A stretch of 64,000 nt of DNA from Metridium senile (lineage: Eukaryota > Cnidaria > Anthozoa > Actiniaria > Metridiidae), in assembly GCA_949775045.1 (NCBI GenBank), contig OX459100.1:3745936-3809935 (forward strand). The letters run 5' to 3'. Below, piece after piece: positions 1 to 62,097 of this stretch; positions within the stretch are counted from its first letter, which is position 1; every line of letters begins with the position of its first letter. A program made the translations under genes and the position numbers. The notes beneath the pieces are model-generated. The model had not been told where the DNA came from. It searched no databases and was given only the letters and a program-made list of their open reading frames with translations.

Positions 1-219
1 GCTTCAATGCAAAGGCCCGGCTACCTTCCAAGATGGCGCAGAGAACTGTGACGATTACTATTTTCACAATTACTCTAGCAATTTCGATGTGTTTTCCTTG
101 TTTGCTGATATGTGTACATTCCTTGCATTGCCACGGACTGCAGTTGAATTGTAAAGAATATACTACACACTATTGATGTGTTGGATATAGAAGGAGAACC
201 GCGGTAATAATAAACAATA

Positions 220-374
220 CACCTTTCTCACAAAGCTGCTAATCATATGAAAATTTCCGACAATTAAGCCTCGCTCTGACTCAATGACATTGACTTCATT
301 TAATGGTACTTTTTTAAGTCAAAGTGAAGCTTGCATGGCATTTGCTTATGATTAGCAGCTTCGTGAGAAAGGTC
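220..374. repeat. Foldback MITE
   Basis: ACCTTTCTCACAAAGCTGCT at the left recurs inverted at the right (AGCAGCTTCGTGAGAAAGGT). The element is about 155 bp and holds no coding sequence. In positions 1-60 lies a dispersed sequence (GCAAAGGCCCGGCTACCTTC) also found, diverged, at 21366-21415. The rest of 1-933 shows no exon I can support. Confidence 0.6.
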
Positions 375-933
375 TATTGTAGATACACATGATATCTAAA
401 ATGTCCTCAGTAAAAAAACCCGAATACACTGAACAAATTAGAGTATCCTGGGGGCAAAGAATGCCAAAAGATATGATACAAAAATACAAGGTACAAAGAC
501 GTAATCTATATAATCATATCAAACTTTTAATCAATCTAACTATTAAAAAAAATCCTACTTTCTTCAGGGGTGGACCAGAAATTTGTCAGGGGGTATCCCA
601 ATTGCAAATGAAGGACAAGGACTCTTAAGGTGTTAGGCGGGGGTGTCTAAATAATCCGCCCCTGTTCTTTACGCGTGTTGTAATAAAAGTCTGTATCTGT
701 GTTGATGATGTGAAATAAAATTGTTGTTAATGTTCACCTATTTCAAAATTAAATAATAAAATAAATCATTTTTTAACGTCTCAAATCTTCTAGCTGGAGA
801 CGTATTGTGTCCTACTAATCGGGGAGACTCACTCACTCACACTCACTAACCTGAACGTTAAATATTTTGCACACAACTCGGCTCATTTCATAAAATAGGT
901 TACTTTAGCAACTGTTACCGTGGAGATGCGTAC

Positions 934-50295
<49,362 letters not shown>

Positions 50296-50880
50296 TGTTA
50301 ACCAATACTATAAGTTAGACACCTCACTATAACATTAAGTCGTTCCTAAAGCATCCCGTGCTAGTCTCACTTCAGCTGTCTTTGATTTCAAATCAAACTG
50401 TTAAACTGGATGGGTTTGCTACACGACCAAAATATATGCATTAATATGCTGTCACGCAACACAAGGCTTTGTCACTCCGGAAGTGAATTAATGATTACTT
50501 CAAATGTATTAGCAAACAAGCGTGAAAATCCATATAAGGAAACGATAAACTTCATTTGGCACTAAAGTGATGTGCAAAATCCGGGTTTACCCAATCAGCT
50601 TTTCAAACATGGAAAATGAAATTTGGAGTGGAGTTGAACGTTTTTCTCGTGTCAATGTGTTTGAGTGAAAGGAATGTTTTAGTGATTTTATTTTTAACTT
50701 TAGTATAATTTTCAAAATAATCATTACGCTTCTTCACCAGTTAGTGGAAAATGAAATGTTGAGCGGTGTTAAAGGTTTTTTTCTCGTGTCATTGTGTTTG
50801 AGTGAAAGGAAGTAATGTCTAGTAGCTGTTTTAGTGATTTTATTTTTAACTTTAGTAATTCAGTTTTAAAGTGCAGAATG

Positions 50881-50995
50881 AATTGAAATGCGTTCGGTGT
50901 ATAAGTAAAATTCAGACACATATATAAGAAAAATATCACATGCCCTTGGCGGGAATTGAACCCCACGCTGTTGAATTCCCGTCAAGGGCATATGG
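50881..50995 (-). mobile_element. Putative tRNA-derived SINE, copy 2
   Basis: On the minus strand GTGGGGTTCAATTCCCGCC is a T-arm/B-box-like sequence. It is followed by ATGTGATATTTTTCTTATAT and then the shared body ending GAACGCATTTCAATT. The clear A box is missing. Confidence 0.45.
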
Positions 50996-51079
50996 TATTT
51001 TTCTCATGTATCTGTAATTCTTTTAAAAGTAATCATTTCGTTTGTTGGTGAGCTAGTCACAGAAACACTGTGTTCTATA

Positions 51080-51350
51080 CCCGGGGGGGGGGGGGGGGGT
51101 GCTCCTTTAGCAAATGGATAGGGGTGCTCGAAGGACCTTTTATGTTCGAAAATAAGACCCTTGCGTACCTTTAGGGTCTCGAACTGGCACCGTCGGCTAT
51201 TAGGGTCAGTTTTTCAACTTAAGATTATCCATATTGAACAAATTTTAATTGTGCATGGTCGTATCTTTTAGGGTCTGAAATCAGTATCTGAGTTAATTTA
51301 TGCGTACCTTTTAGGGTCATTTTCAACCCCCCCCCCCCCCCCCCCGGGGG
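51080..51350. mobile_element. Poly-G/poly-C-ended hAT-like MITE
   Basis: Begins CCCGGG with about 16 G, ends with about 16 C and CCCCCGGGGG. Flanked by GTTCTATA at 51072-51079 and 51351-51358, a perfect 8-bp duplication. Interior GCGTACCTTTTAGGGTC words. Confidence 0.88.
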
Positions 51351-51519
51351 GTTCTATAGTTCTAGCAGTCATATTTGGTATGTTTGATAGAAAATCTAAA
51401 TGGTAGATAATATTGTGATGAAATGCATGTTGTGGGTCAGAGTCATGCTGCAAAGTATAAAGGAATAGAACAGTTTATTGAAACGGGGAAAGAAGAAACA
51501 GCTAAGTTGATAAAATTAT

Positions 51520-51880
51520 CACAAATAAAAAAAAATGAATGCATGGATAGATGAATGAATATTTAAATAAATACTTAAATAAAAAATAATAATCATAAAT
51601 GAATACCTACATACATGCATATGAAGTGAATAAGAAAATAGATAAAAAATACTTATGAGTAAATGTATAGATGAATAAACAAATAAGTGGATAAACAAAA
51701 AATAAACAAGTAAAGAAATAAATAAATATATAAAGACAAACAGATGAATTAATGGAAAAATAAATACATACCTACATAATAATAAAAATGATAAAATATC
51801 AGTGAAAATAAAATGATTGAATAAACAATGAAGAACGAAAGAAAGACGGAAAATACTACAAAAACTGAAATACAAAAATA
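51520..51880. repeat. AAATRAAT-rich simple-repeat field
   Basis: Degenerate tetranucleotides (GAATAAACAAATA and similar). The Ile/Phe/Ser-rich minus-strand frame is an artefact. Confidence 0.7.
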
Positions 51881-52014
51881 ATACACCTGAACTGCTATTA
51901 AATTATGCCTTGTTTAGATAACTGATTAATTTTCCGACATTATAAGCAGGGTGGAAAGGGATATAAATAGAAATGACACATTTAGCCAAAATTAGTATTT
52001 AATCGTTGCAGCTC

Positions 52015-52547
52015 ACTTAGCGAAATCGTTCACTTTTTAAAGACCATAGACATTAAGCTAAGTCAAACGAGCTATGAAGGGATATGTGAAAGAATGAACA
52101 AATTAAGGATTAATTGACTGAATGACTGAATGAATGGATGATTGATTGATTGAATGATCAAATGAATGAATGAACTGAAGGCTTATTTGATTGAATGACT
52201 GAATGAATGATTGATTGGATGGATGGATGAATAAATGAAGGATTAATTGACTGAATGAATGAATGGATGGATGATTGATTGACTTAGCGAAATCGTTCAC
52301 TTTTTAAAGACCATAGACATTAAGCTAAGTCAAACGAGCTATGAAGGGATATGTGAAAGAATGAACAAATTAAGGATTAATTGACTGAATGACTGAATGA
52401 ATGGATGATTGATTGATTGAATGATCAAATGAATGAATGAACTGAAGGCTTATTTGATTGAATGACTGAATGAATGATTGATTGGATGGATGGATGAATA
52501 AATGAAGGATTAATTGACTGAATGAATGAATGGATGGATGATTGATT
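52015..52547. repeat. 267-bp direct tandem duplication
   Basis: ACTTAGCGAAATCGTTCACT through the GATTGATT field recurs essentially unchanged 267 bp later (52015 and 52282). It is embedded in GAATGAATGATT repeats. Confidence 0.9.
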
Positions 52548-52890
52548 GATCAGATTGATTGATTAAATCAATGAATGAATAATGAACTGAAGGCTTATTT
52601 GATTGATTGATTGAATGAATGAATGATTGATTGGATTGATGGATGGATGGATGAATAAATAAATGAAGGATTAATTGACTGAATGATTAAATGAATTAAT
52701 GAATGAGTGAGTTAATGAGTTAATCTAATCAGTGAGTGAATAAAGGAATGAAGGTTGGAATAGATGAGCAAATGAGTGATTTTGAACCAATTGATAAATG
52801 ATTGATTTTTTGATTGAATAAATAATAAATGAAGCTCTGAATGAATGAACGAATAAAGGAATGCCTGAATGGAAAAATAAATGAATGAAT
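52080..52890. repeat. GAATGATTGATT satellite field
   Basis: Mixed TGAA, TGAT and TGGA tetranucleotides for about 800 bp. Nothing else is visible from here to 53770 apart from unique AT-rich DNA. Confidence 0.85.
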
Positions 52891-53774
52891 GATTTTTTTA
52901 CTTCAACGTAAGTAAGTGCATGTCATTGTACATGAAAAGACAGGAGCCGACATGTGAATAAGAAAAAGCCGTCGGTTTTAATGACATTTTACTTCATCGC
53001 AGTACATCAAAGTACATCAATCAGATCTGATAAAAATGATAAACAATTATCTAATTCATAATAAATCAGTTTTTTAGGACGCCGGTGCTAGATCAAATAC
53101 GGAAAATTGATCAAACACGCTTTATTGATTTCCAGCCGACTTATAGACTTTGGTTCACAAGCAAATAAAAAATCAATCGGCAAACAAGTTCTTTTTTTAT
53201 TTATTTCATAAAATACAACTAAATTGATCAAAATGCAAACGCGCGTGCTGTGTTCTCTCATAAACCACGCACCTCAACCAATCGCAATGCGGGATTTCTA
53301 ATAGTTATTTTATAAGTATAGTTTAATAAACACGATCTGCGAGTTTATTGATCGGCTTAAAAAAGTCCAACCTATATTTTGTGTTTTTGTAAAAAAAAAA
53401 ATCAAGGATTTATGAAAGTTCAGTTAGAGAAAATTCAGGTTAAAGTTTATGTGAATTAGGGTGAATTTTTATCCGGATTTAGACCACTCGTCATTGTTAC
53501 GATTTCTTTTGTAAATTTGGACAACATAGTCATGAATTATCAATGAATTTTTTTAATAGACAATAATGCACCTTGGTTGCCGAAGGGCCTTGGATTATTT
53601 CTAGATATGAACCAATAAATTGTCTTCGCAACATCCGTAATTTTCCCGACGAGAATGTGCACCCTTCTTAAAACAGATTGTCCATAAATAGCTATACATG
53701 TATTTTAGGAAAGTAAGTTTTACTCACCTGTTACGATCATACAGTCAATTTCATTATTAAATGTTGTCGAAGTA

Positions 53775-54022
53775 GGAGCCCCTCCCAGGGGGAGTACATG
53801 CTCCCATGATCCTTTGATCTTTTTGCATTTTCTCCCTTGTTCCCCATAAGTAAAATAACTGTTTCCCTGAAATGATCTACCTTATGTTCCCAAGATCCCC
53901 CAAAACTATTGTTTTATCATATTTTGTTCCCTTGTTCCCTGCAAATAATTTGGCAGTATCCCTTCTTCCCTTAAAATATATGTGCTTGTTCTCTTGCTCC
54001 CTAAATACCCTGGGAGGGGCTC
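53775..54022. mobile_element. MITE with GAGCCCCTCCCAGGG ends
   Basis: GGAGCCCCTCCCAGGG at the left and CCCTGGGAGGGGCTC at the right. TTGTTCCC words fill the interior. Confidence 0.8.
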
Positions 54023-54117
54023 AAGTAATGTGGAGATTAACACTACTTCAAATGACACGTGATTTTTTAATTTGTTTATTATTTTGTTTTTAGAAGTTGA
54101 AATTTCAATCTTTAAAT

Positions 54118-54310
54118 GTATACACCTACTTGCCAGAACGTTGTCATACGAAAAAAAGAACATTTGTATTTAGTGTGTTAGGAATAAATTAAAAGTACAA
54201 AAGAAAGAGTTCAGCTTCAGTGATCATCTATTGTACTTTTAATTTATTCCTAAAACACTAAATACAAATGTTCTTTTTTCGTATGACAACTTTCTTGCAA
54301 GTAGTTGTAT
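54118..54310. mobile_element. MITE, TATACACCTA family with AAGAACATTTG interior, copy E
   Basis: TATACACCTACTTGCCAGAA plus CGTTGTC ends; inner arms AAAAGAACATTTGTATTTAG. The interior matches copy G at 62793 but not the other family members. Confidence 0.8.
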
Positions 54311-55153
54311 ATGAATAAAAGCCAACTTGAATTAAACGTTAATGAAATCTATGTTTTTTATTAATGTTTGTATAGAGCGAACTTTTGTGGTGTAATTGGA
54401 TTTCGTTGATTTCTTTTATTGTTAATGTATTTAAAGTCGTGCGTCAGTTCTACCATAATGGGCGAGAGGTGAAGCACAATTACGTATACTTTGAACTGGA
54501 GAATATAGCTTTGGATAAAAAAAAATATTTCCAATGCTGTTTTAGAGTAACATTATAGCGTTCAAAAGCGGCGCTTAGAAAGACACATGTACCTTTATAT
54601 AAAGACACATGTGTCAATATATAGAAATTATGAAAGGTTTTACCAGGTATAAAGCCTCTGTCAATCAATCGGCTACGCCTCGGGTTTTTATACCTGATAA
54701 AACACTCCTGCTCGTTTTTTAAATATTACATAAAATGTCAGCTAAGCTTTTTTTAACGAATTTTGATAAATAGGATGCCCTTACCGGTACGAAGGTATGT
54801 TACATAATTGACTTTTGAGTGCTAAAAGGTATGCATAGATGTAGGGCATATTTTCAGTTAACGCTAAAAGGAGTGACGATCACCTCAATCAATCATTTGG
54901 ACTATGTAGTCCTTCCACTGGCAGTAAACAAAAATAAAAACTTCTATATACAATGATCCACAAACAATAATTCTAAAGGTTCATACATAATTAATACATT
55001 TAATCTTCTCAACATTACATAAGTTTATAAACATGCAAAAATGGTGCTATATTGCCAACCATTTCACAAGATATTTTTTTCATTTTCTTTGTTCTATTGA
55101 CAATTGTTTGTGGCAAAACCATAACAAAATACGTCACTGTACGTCCACCTATA

Positions 55154-56066
55154 TAGGCCTAGTCTAGGACCTAAACTCGCCTTAACTCGCAACTGTATGT
55201 AACATTAGATAAGTCTCAATACCTAGATAGTGACATTGCTAACTTTCAGCATTGCATCGCATCTATCCTCCATTGGATGACAGCTAACAAATTAGTGTGT
55301 AACGAATCCAAGACAGATGTTATTCAGTTATTTCACGATTTCAGAAACATGACGTTTTACCACACATCAACATTGTTGAATCCGAAGTAGCGCTCACGTC
55401 TTCAGTGCGTGACCTTGGTGTTACTCTTGACAGTCATCTCACAATGAACTCGCATGTAAACCAACTCTGTAGATCGGCATCTTTCTCGCTTAGACGTGTA
55501 GGTCAAGTCCGGCGGTACCTTGATGATGTGAGCACTGAGAAGCTTGTCCACGCTTTAATAACATCAAAACTTGACCAGTGTAAAAGCATGCTCTATGGGC
55601 TTCCTGATAAAGAGTTGTCCAAGATTCAAAGAATTCAAAACTCTGCAGCGAGAATAGTATCTCGAACCAAAAGATATGAACATATTACACCAGTTCTAAG
55701 AAAACTCCATTGGCTCCCCATCAAGAAGAGAATTATCTACAAGATCATTTTACTCGTCTACAAATCTCTTCATGGTCTTGCTCCGGACTATCTCAGTAAT
55801 CTATTGGAACCATATAAGCCAACGAGAGTCTTAAAATCATCACACAAGCAACAATTAAAAGTACCCAAATCAAGAACAAAATACTATGGTGGTCGTGCAT
55901 TCTCATTCTATGCACCAAAACATTGGAATACGTTACCACTACATATAAAGCAATTTACTGCGAGCTTGTGCGAGTTAATGTGAGTTAATGCGAGTTTGTG
56001 CGAGTTAATGCGAGTTTGCGCGAGTTTTCGCATTAAAAGGCGAGTTTAGGTCCCAGACTAGGCCTA
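55154..56066. mobile_element. TIR element carrying a LINE reverse-transcriptase fragment
   Basis: TAGGCCTAGTCTAGGACCTA and AACTCGCC at the left are inverted at the right (GGCGAGTTTAGG...TAGGCCTA). GCGAGTT ladders lie inside both ends. The centre is not palindromic but codes for LINE protein. Confidence 0.75.
55204..55983 (+). pseudogene. LINE reverse-transcriptase C-terminal half inside the TIR element
   Basis: An upstream frame reads WMTANKLVCNESKTDVIQLF; after a frameshift near 55340 the next reads VRDLGVTLDSHLTMNSHVN, then LHWLPIKKRIIYKIILLVYK and AFSFYAPKHWNTLPLHIK. This is the thumb and C-terminal region of a CR1/Jockey-like LINE. The catalytic core is absent. Confidence 0.8.
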
Positions 56067-56372
56067 ACATATATTCCATATTGTTGATCTGTAGATCTCT
56101 GTCTGAATTATCTATGATAATGATGAACAATCTATAGAGGAAAATTGCTGAAAATCTGCTATCGAACCATCGTAGGCATAGTCATTATGGTAGATCTCGT
56201 TGAAGCCGTACCATTTCATCGCTTTCAAAAGGCTTTGGAACAGTGCTACATGGTATAAAATATATATTGATCTCAAAGCATGACGAAGGAAAAACATCAA
56301 ATGCATGCATGAAAAAGGATCCTACTTTGTTCATCTCGTGGTCGAGGGAACCAAGTCCACTCCCTTCAGCCT

Positions 56373-56539
56373 AGCCTGCAAAACAGGCGTTCTTTTTTTT
56401 TTTTTTTTTGGGGGGGGGGGGGGGAGATCGGGTTTTGGGCTTCCTGTGTTGAACGGCCGAGCAAAAAGCGGTCAAAAAATTAACACAGGAAGCCCAATAT
56501 CCCAAATTCTCCAAAAAGCAAAAAGAACGCCTGCAGGCT
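56373..56539. mobile_element. MITE with AGCCTGCAAAACAGGCGTTC end
   Basis: The right end is AAGAACGCCTGCAGGCT. The interior has T and G runs and the inverse pair GGGCTTCCTGTGTT. A related piece, GAACGCCTGTTCTGCAGGCT, lies at about 57215-57234. Confidence 0.7.
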
Positions 56540-57235
56540 ACCTTCAGCCAACCTTAGTCTTGTAAATACTCACCAAAAATGTACAGATTCTAGTAAAACG
56601 TACGCTCATTGTCACAGTTCACCCCGACTGATTCTGATTTTTTATTGGTGACTATAGTTACAAACGCCTGCCTCAAAGTAGTCGGCATTTGATCATATAC
56701 CAATGTTAATTTGGGTCACGCATATAACCCTCGAGTGATTGAACTGACTCTGTAACATCTAGATACCAGTTTTCAATCCCTCTCTAAATCTCTTCAATGC
56801 TTGCTATTTTGACATCTCTATCGTCTGGAGAAGTAGGTAAATGTCTTGCAACTCCTTGTTGTTGCCATCGAAGAGATCTCTGCCAGAAATCTTTTTCGGT
56901 ATATAGAATGCCGGTGGCCGGCTAGCAGCACTTTCACCCACTATTGGGACAATCAAATCCCTTGACTAGTCATAGCCACCTATGTAAGTGCGCGCTTTTA
57001 ATAAAGCGCGCGCGAGTCGTTTGAATTATTCATAAGGAAAACTAGTTTCGTCTTATCAATTCCTTACTGCGTTCTTATGAAGTTTTGGGAAATGTCGGGT
57101 TTTGGTGTTCCTGTGTTGTAAGGAGCGAGAAATGGAACCGAGCAACCTTTTGTCGGCCCCATGATTCTCGCGGGTAACTAGATAGCACAGGAACCCCAAA
57201 GAAGAACCCCACAAGAACGCCTGTTCTGCAGGCTA

Positions 57236-57558
57236 TATACACCTAATTCAAAAAAGGTTGACGGGGCAAACGGCGATTGGCGATTGGCGATTGGCGATTG
57301 GTGATTGCACGACCGAAAGGGACAGTCGGTAATACCAATTTCTTCTTATTTCATTTTAAATTACCCAAACACTGTTCAGCAATTACCTTAGATAGGTGTC
57401 TCGAAGTTTTCGCTGAACGGTGGAGTCATTATTTGGGAAATTTAGAAACGAATAAGAACGAATTCGTATTACCCATAGTTCCTTTCGGTCGTGCAATCGC
57501 CAATCACCAATCGCCAATCGCCATTCGCCCCGTCAACCTTTTTTGAATTAGGTGTATA
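57236..57558. mobile_element. MITE of the TATACACCTA family, copy F
   Basis: TATACACCTAATTCAAAAAA plus GGTTGACGGG ends, inner arms GGCGATTGGCGATTGG and ACGACCGAAAGG. It abuts the LINE that follows. Confidence 0.85.
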
Positions 57559-59844
57559 CCATCGCCGTTATTTGCTGACGTATTTTTTGAGTGAATAACA
57601 ATGTGCACACACATAAGAAAAGCCATAAAGGACTATTGGTCTGTTACGACAGAATCTATGAACACCAATCCAAGGGAATTTTACAAGGTATTTAAACCTT
57701 TCTTAGACTCTAATTCATCACCTGTAGATGATACGCAAATTCATCTGGTGACTGGGGATAATCTGATAAAGAATCAAACTGAGGTCGCAAACCAAAAGAT
57801 ACTTTTTTCAACAGAAGGTGAACTACAAAACCATAACAGTGTACAAGATATAAGAACTAATAAAAGAATCGTCAATGGACCACAATTTCAATTTAGCAAG
57901 CTTAAAGAGAATGAAGTGGAAAAGTCTCTTGCACTGTTAAAAGCAGACAAAAGCGCAGGTCATGATGGGATATCTCCAAAACTACTGAAAATGGCGAGCA
58001 AGGAATTGGCACCATCCCTGCAAATATCTTCAATAAATGTATAGAGGACGAAAGCTGGCCAACTGAATGGAAGAAAGGGGACTGGGTTCCTGTGTACAAA
58101 AAAGATGATCATAAAAATGTAAAGAACTACAGACCGATTACTGTCCTACCAATCGTGGATAAAGTATTTGAGCAGTTGCTTTCAGAGCAGGTAGCACAGT
58201 ACATCGAACCCTACTTAAGTAACAGCTTAACAGCATATCGTAAAAGGAACAGCTGTATGACAACACTACTGAAGCTCGTTGAGGACTGGAAGTATTCACT
58301 TGACAACAAAAATGTAGTTGGAGTGCTCTCGTCTGATCTTTCAAAAGCGTTTGACTCCTTATTTTCACCGTTACTACTGGCAAAATTAAAGGGATACGGC
58401 TTTAGCGACAGTGCTCTTAGTTTGCTAAGGTCGTATTTCTCAGAAAGAAAGAACAGAGTCAGAATTGGAAAAGAAATTATGAGCGAATGGCGAGAAATCG
58501 ACAGAGGTTGTCCTCAAGGCTCGAATTTTGGCCCTCTGATCTGGAATATATACCAAAATGATCTGGTATACAATATTGGGAATAGCAATTTAATGATGTA
58601 CGCCGACGATCACCAGATTTACACAGCAGGACAGACGATTGACGTCGTACAAGATGTACTTGCTGATGAAGGAAACGCTATCTCGAGATGGTACGAGCAG
58701 AACATGTTGAAATGCAACCATGATAAGTTCCAGGCAATAAGCTTTGGGAGGCAGAAACAAAGAAACAAGGAACTAAACATTAACATCAAGAACAATAGTG
58801 TCAAGAGTGCATGTCAAATGAATCTGTTGGGTGTCACAATTGATGATCAGTTAAAGTTTAACACTCATATAGAAGAACTGTGTAAGAAAGTTGCAAGGAA
58901 AGTTGGAGTTATTATGAGATTGAGAAACCTCTTGCCAACTAAAGCAAAACTAAACATTTATAAAACTTTCATTTTACCACAATTAACGTACTGTCACGTA
59001 GTGTGGCATTTTTGTAAAGCATCAGACAATAGGAAGGTAGACCGATTGCAAGAAAAAGCATTGAGAGCAATCTATCGAGATAAAAACAGTACGTACGGGG
59101 AACTCCTCACAAGGGCTAAACTTCCAACCTTAAATAATAGAAGACTTCAAGACATTGCTATCATAATGTATCAAGTTAAGAATAACCTTAGTCCAAAATA
59201 CATAGCAGATCTTTTCAACTCTAACAAAACAGGATATAACCTTCGAAATTCAGAGGATTTAACAATTCCCAGAATAAACACTACGACATATGGCAAACAT
59301 AGTTTAAGATATATAGGTCCAGTTATCTGGTCCAAACTGCCTAAAGACATTAAGGAACCTAAATCAATAAATAAGTTTAAGAAGGAAGTAAGAAAAGTAG
59401 ATATCCAAGAACTATTGAATGAAAAATGCCTGAACTGTCCTTTATGTGATAATTAGATATATTTTTATATTAGCATTTTTTTCTTTATTATTATGTTAAT
59501 AGACCTTTTATAGTAACATATTATACGACAATTTTAGATAGTTATATTTATATATATATATATATATTAGAGGATATTTTAAGATATTTTTATCTCACCT
59601 TATAGTATAAAAACCATAATTTATTTTACTAAAATAACTGGGTATATCTTGGGTTGGGTGGGCGAATTGGAGTGGGGGGGTCATGGTGGGTGGGTAAATA
59701 ACAAAATAACATAGTATTTTGAAATTAATAAATTTTTTTATCCATAGATAGGTAGATAGGTGTCCACCATTAGTTCACTATATATTGTAAACTAGAATTC
59801 TCCGACACGTTAATAAAGTCTTTATTATTATTATTATTATTATG
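57559..59844 (+). mobile_element. 5'-truncated CR1/Jockey-type LINE
   Basis: Starts after MITE copy F, lacks the endonuclease, contains the reverse transcriptase and ends TTAATAAAGTCTTTATTATT with a short TTA tail, the end structure seen repeatedly in this window. Confidence 0.82.
57601..59456 (+). pseudogene. LINE reverse transcriptase with one frameshift
   Basis: Frame 1 (57601-58044) holds the linker NPREFYKVFKPFLDSNSSPV and LKADKSAGHDGISPKLLK, then breaks near 58019. Frame 2 (to 59456) holds NYRPITVLPIVDKVFEQLL, motif A DLSKAFDSL, motif B RGCPQGSNFGPLIWNIY, motif C MMYADDHQI and the C-terminal RRLQDIAIIMYQVKNN and YIGPVIWSKLP. Catalytic Asp residues are intact. Only one break in about 600 codons suggests a recent insertion. 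It would act in target-primed reverse transcription. Confidence 0.85.
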
Positions 59845-60720
59845 GATCATAACAAGATCGCTGACAAACCTTCATCCTTCCGTCCTTTATTTACGATTTA
59901 GTTAACATACGAAGAATTCTTTTCATAGTTTAGTTAATAGTTTAGTTTCCTTATCATATAAACGTAGCTCTTATCATGATATCAATGCTATCATCACTGA
60001 CCATCCCTACATTACTTACCACCGCCAGCTTGTCTTGTTAGAGTTATCTTAATGATAAATAACTGATGATCGACTTGTTTCTTTGGCTAATGTACTTTTT
60101 CGCGTCAAACCGTAAAGTATACGATTGTCATGTAAATGCTTCTGCGTCTTTTGCAACCATTTTTATGTCTAATAAAAAACGTCTTTCCTTCCGACGCAAC
60201 TGTTTGCGCGTCTAACGTAAACGTTTACGCCGTTTAATGTTACTGCTCCAGCGTTTATTGCAACTATTATCCAAACGGATGTAAACGCTTTCATGAAAGA
60301 AATTCCAACCTAACTGTTTTTGTGTCTATCGTAACCGCTTGACAGTCAAACGTAGCCTCTTTTGGCGTAAACGTAAGTGTGTTTTTGTGTCTAAAGAAAC
60401 GTTTTGTGTTGAACAAATCCATGGTAGAGAACGCGCTTTTGGGCCTAAAGCACACTCGTGGCTCGCCAAACCCTTGTCGATTCTAAGACAACTCGTCTCG
60501 GGTCTCCTTTCAAAAGCAACTCCTTTTCTTCAATATTCTTCAGTTTAATTTGATTAACATGATACAATTTTAAGATCTGTTCTGATCACAGAATACCCAA
60601 CGAAAACGTTGCAGATTTAACTACGCAAAGAAGGCTTCTGCATGTTGGTGCGCTAGTAATTGTACGGCATCATAAATGTTTATGCCTCTTGCAGAAGTTT
60701 TCGCTTTAATTTATTTGAAT
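59845..60720. other. Gene-free stretch
   Basis: Many GTAAACG/CGTAAACG words at 60100-60400 (YGTAAACGCTT) form a loose repeat. The short frame at 60339 is not convincing. Confidence 0.35.
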
Positions 60721-60724
60721 ATTA

Positions 60725-60983
60725 CAGTGCGACTACTGAAACCGGGGTCACCAAAACATTATTATCCAATCACGATCGAAAATAAGAACAATACAATATC
60801 AACATATGTTTGATCTTTTTACTTAAAATGCTAATAGTTTTCATTCGTATGCGAACAGAATAGATCAATATTGAATAAGAAACATCTTAGCCTGTGAGAA
60901 CCCTCTATAATTTTATTGTTTGATCTCAAAAAATATATTTTTTGACATTTGTTTGGGTGGCCCCGGTTTCAGTAGTCGCACTG
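60725..60983. mobile_element. Pogo/Tc1-like MITE, TA target
   Basis: CAGTGCGACTACTGAAACCG at the left and its inverse at the right, flanked by TA. 259 bp, non-coding. Confidence 0.85.
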
Positions 60984-61225
60984 TAAATATTCAGATGCGT
61001 TTTGATGGGATGTCGATTCCCAACAAAAAACATGCTGTTTCATAAACAACTACGTGAAGTTCCTACGGTGGGCTTAGGATATGATACCATGAGTACCTGA
61101 GGACGTAACAAAGTCGTCGCTTTGTTAACCCTCTAATCTAAACAAAGGAGTGGCCGGCAACAGCGGTAGCCATTGTTATGGGCTTGTACAGGATAGATAT
61201 GCTGTCAATGGATGTTTGTAGGGGG

Positions 61226-61763
61226 TGTGATGTCGAATGTGTATAATGTCAGTCATCACTTGATAAGACACGCACGTCCCTCTCTCAGTACATAAGGTAA
61301 GCCTTAAAATAAGAATATTGATCGATTGGATATTGATTACTCAACGAATTTGATAACACATTCAAGATGCTGAGATCAATGGATTTTAACAAGCGATCAT
61401 TATAGTAGCCCATTTATTGCCCAAAGTGAAGCTGGCCTGAGATTTCATGGTGGGAGGTCAACAAGGTCAGTTTATAAAAGCTTTTGATGACACAACGGAT
61501 AAATGCAAAACAGATATGTCGTTATTAATACTTGAGTTCAATTTATTAAATCCATTTAGGGATGATAATCAAAACTAACAGCCTTTACTTCAGTTTAACG
61601 CATTTATCTCTATCCAAATCGCAGCGTCAGATTCACGGGCTGTACTATGTTATAATAACTTTTATAATAACATATCAGAGAATAATTCTAGATTTATGTA
61701 CTGAGAGAGGGACGTGCGTGTCTTATCAAGTGATGACTGACATTATACACATTCGACATCACA
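61226..61763. repeat. Perfect 70-bp inverted repeat with 398-bp spacer
   Basis: 61226-61295 (TGTGATGTCGAATGTGTATA... to CTCAGTACATAA) is exactly inverted at 61694-61763. The spacer is not palindromic and codes for nothing I recognise. Confidence 0.9.
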
Positions 61764-62097
61764 AGATGATTCGTACTCTGTTTGCAGGCAGCTTGTGAAC
61801 TAGCTTGTCGTTTCGATTGTTGCAGTTTAAGAGAAAAAAATCTCAGAAAAAGTCTCTCAGTATAATTCAAGTATCCCGATTCCTCGAGTTGCATCGAGAA
61901 ACACAGTGGGACACTAGTCACTAATAGGTTAATTCTTCTGAATTATTGATTTTTTTCGTGTAAAGAAACATTTTATAAATATTTGGAAGTTTTTTTTACC
62001 GTTTTATCTACTTTTTCATTTTTATTTTTTTTATTTATTTTGTGTATCTTTATTTTTTTTTATTTTATTTATTTATTTATTCTTTTTTTTTTTTTTT

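Noticed and set aside
57277..57546. 89-codon frame starting MAIGDWRLVIARPKG
   Set aside because: It reads across MITE copy F from one inverted arm to the other.
61694..61921. Minus-strand frame over the right arm of the 70-bp inverted repeat
   Set aside because: No similarity to a known family and its end is set by the repeat arm.
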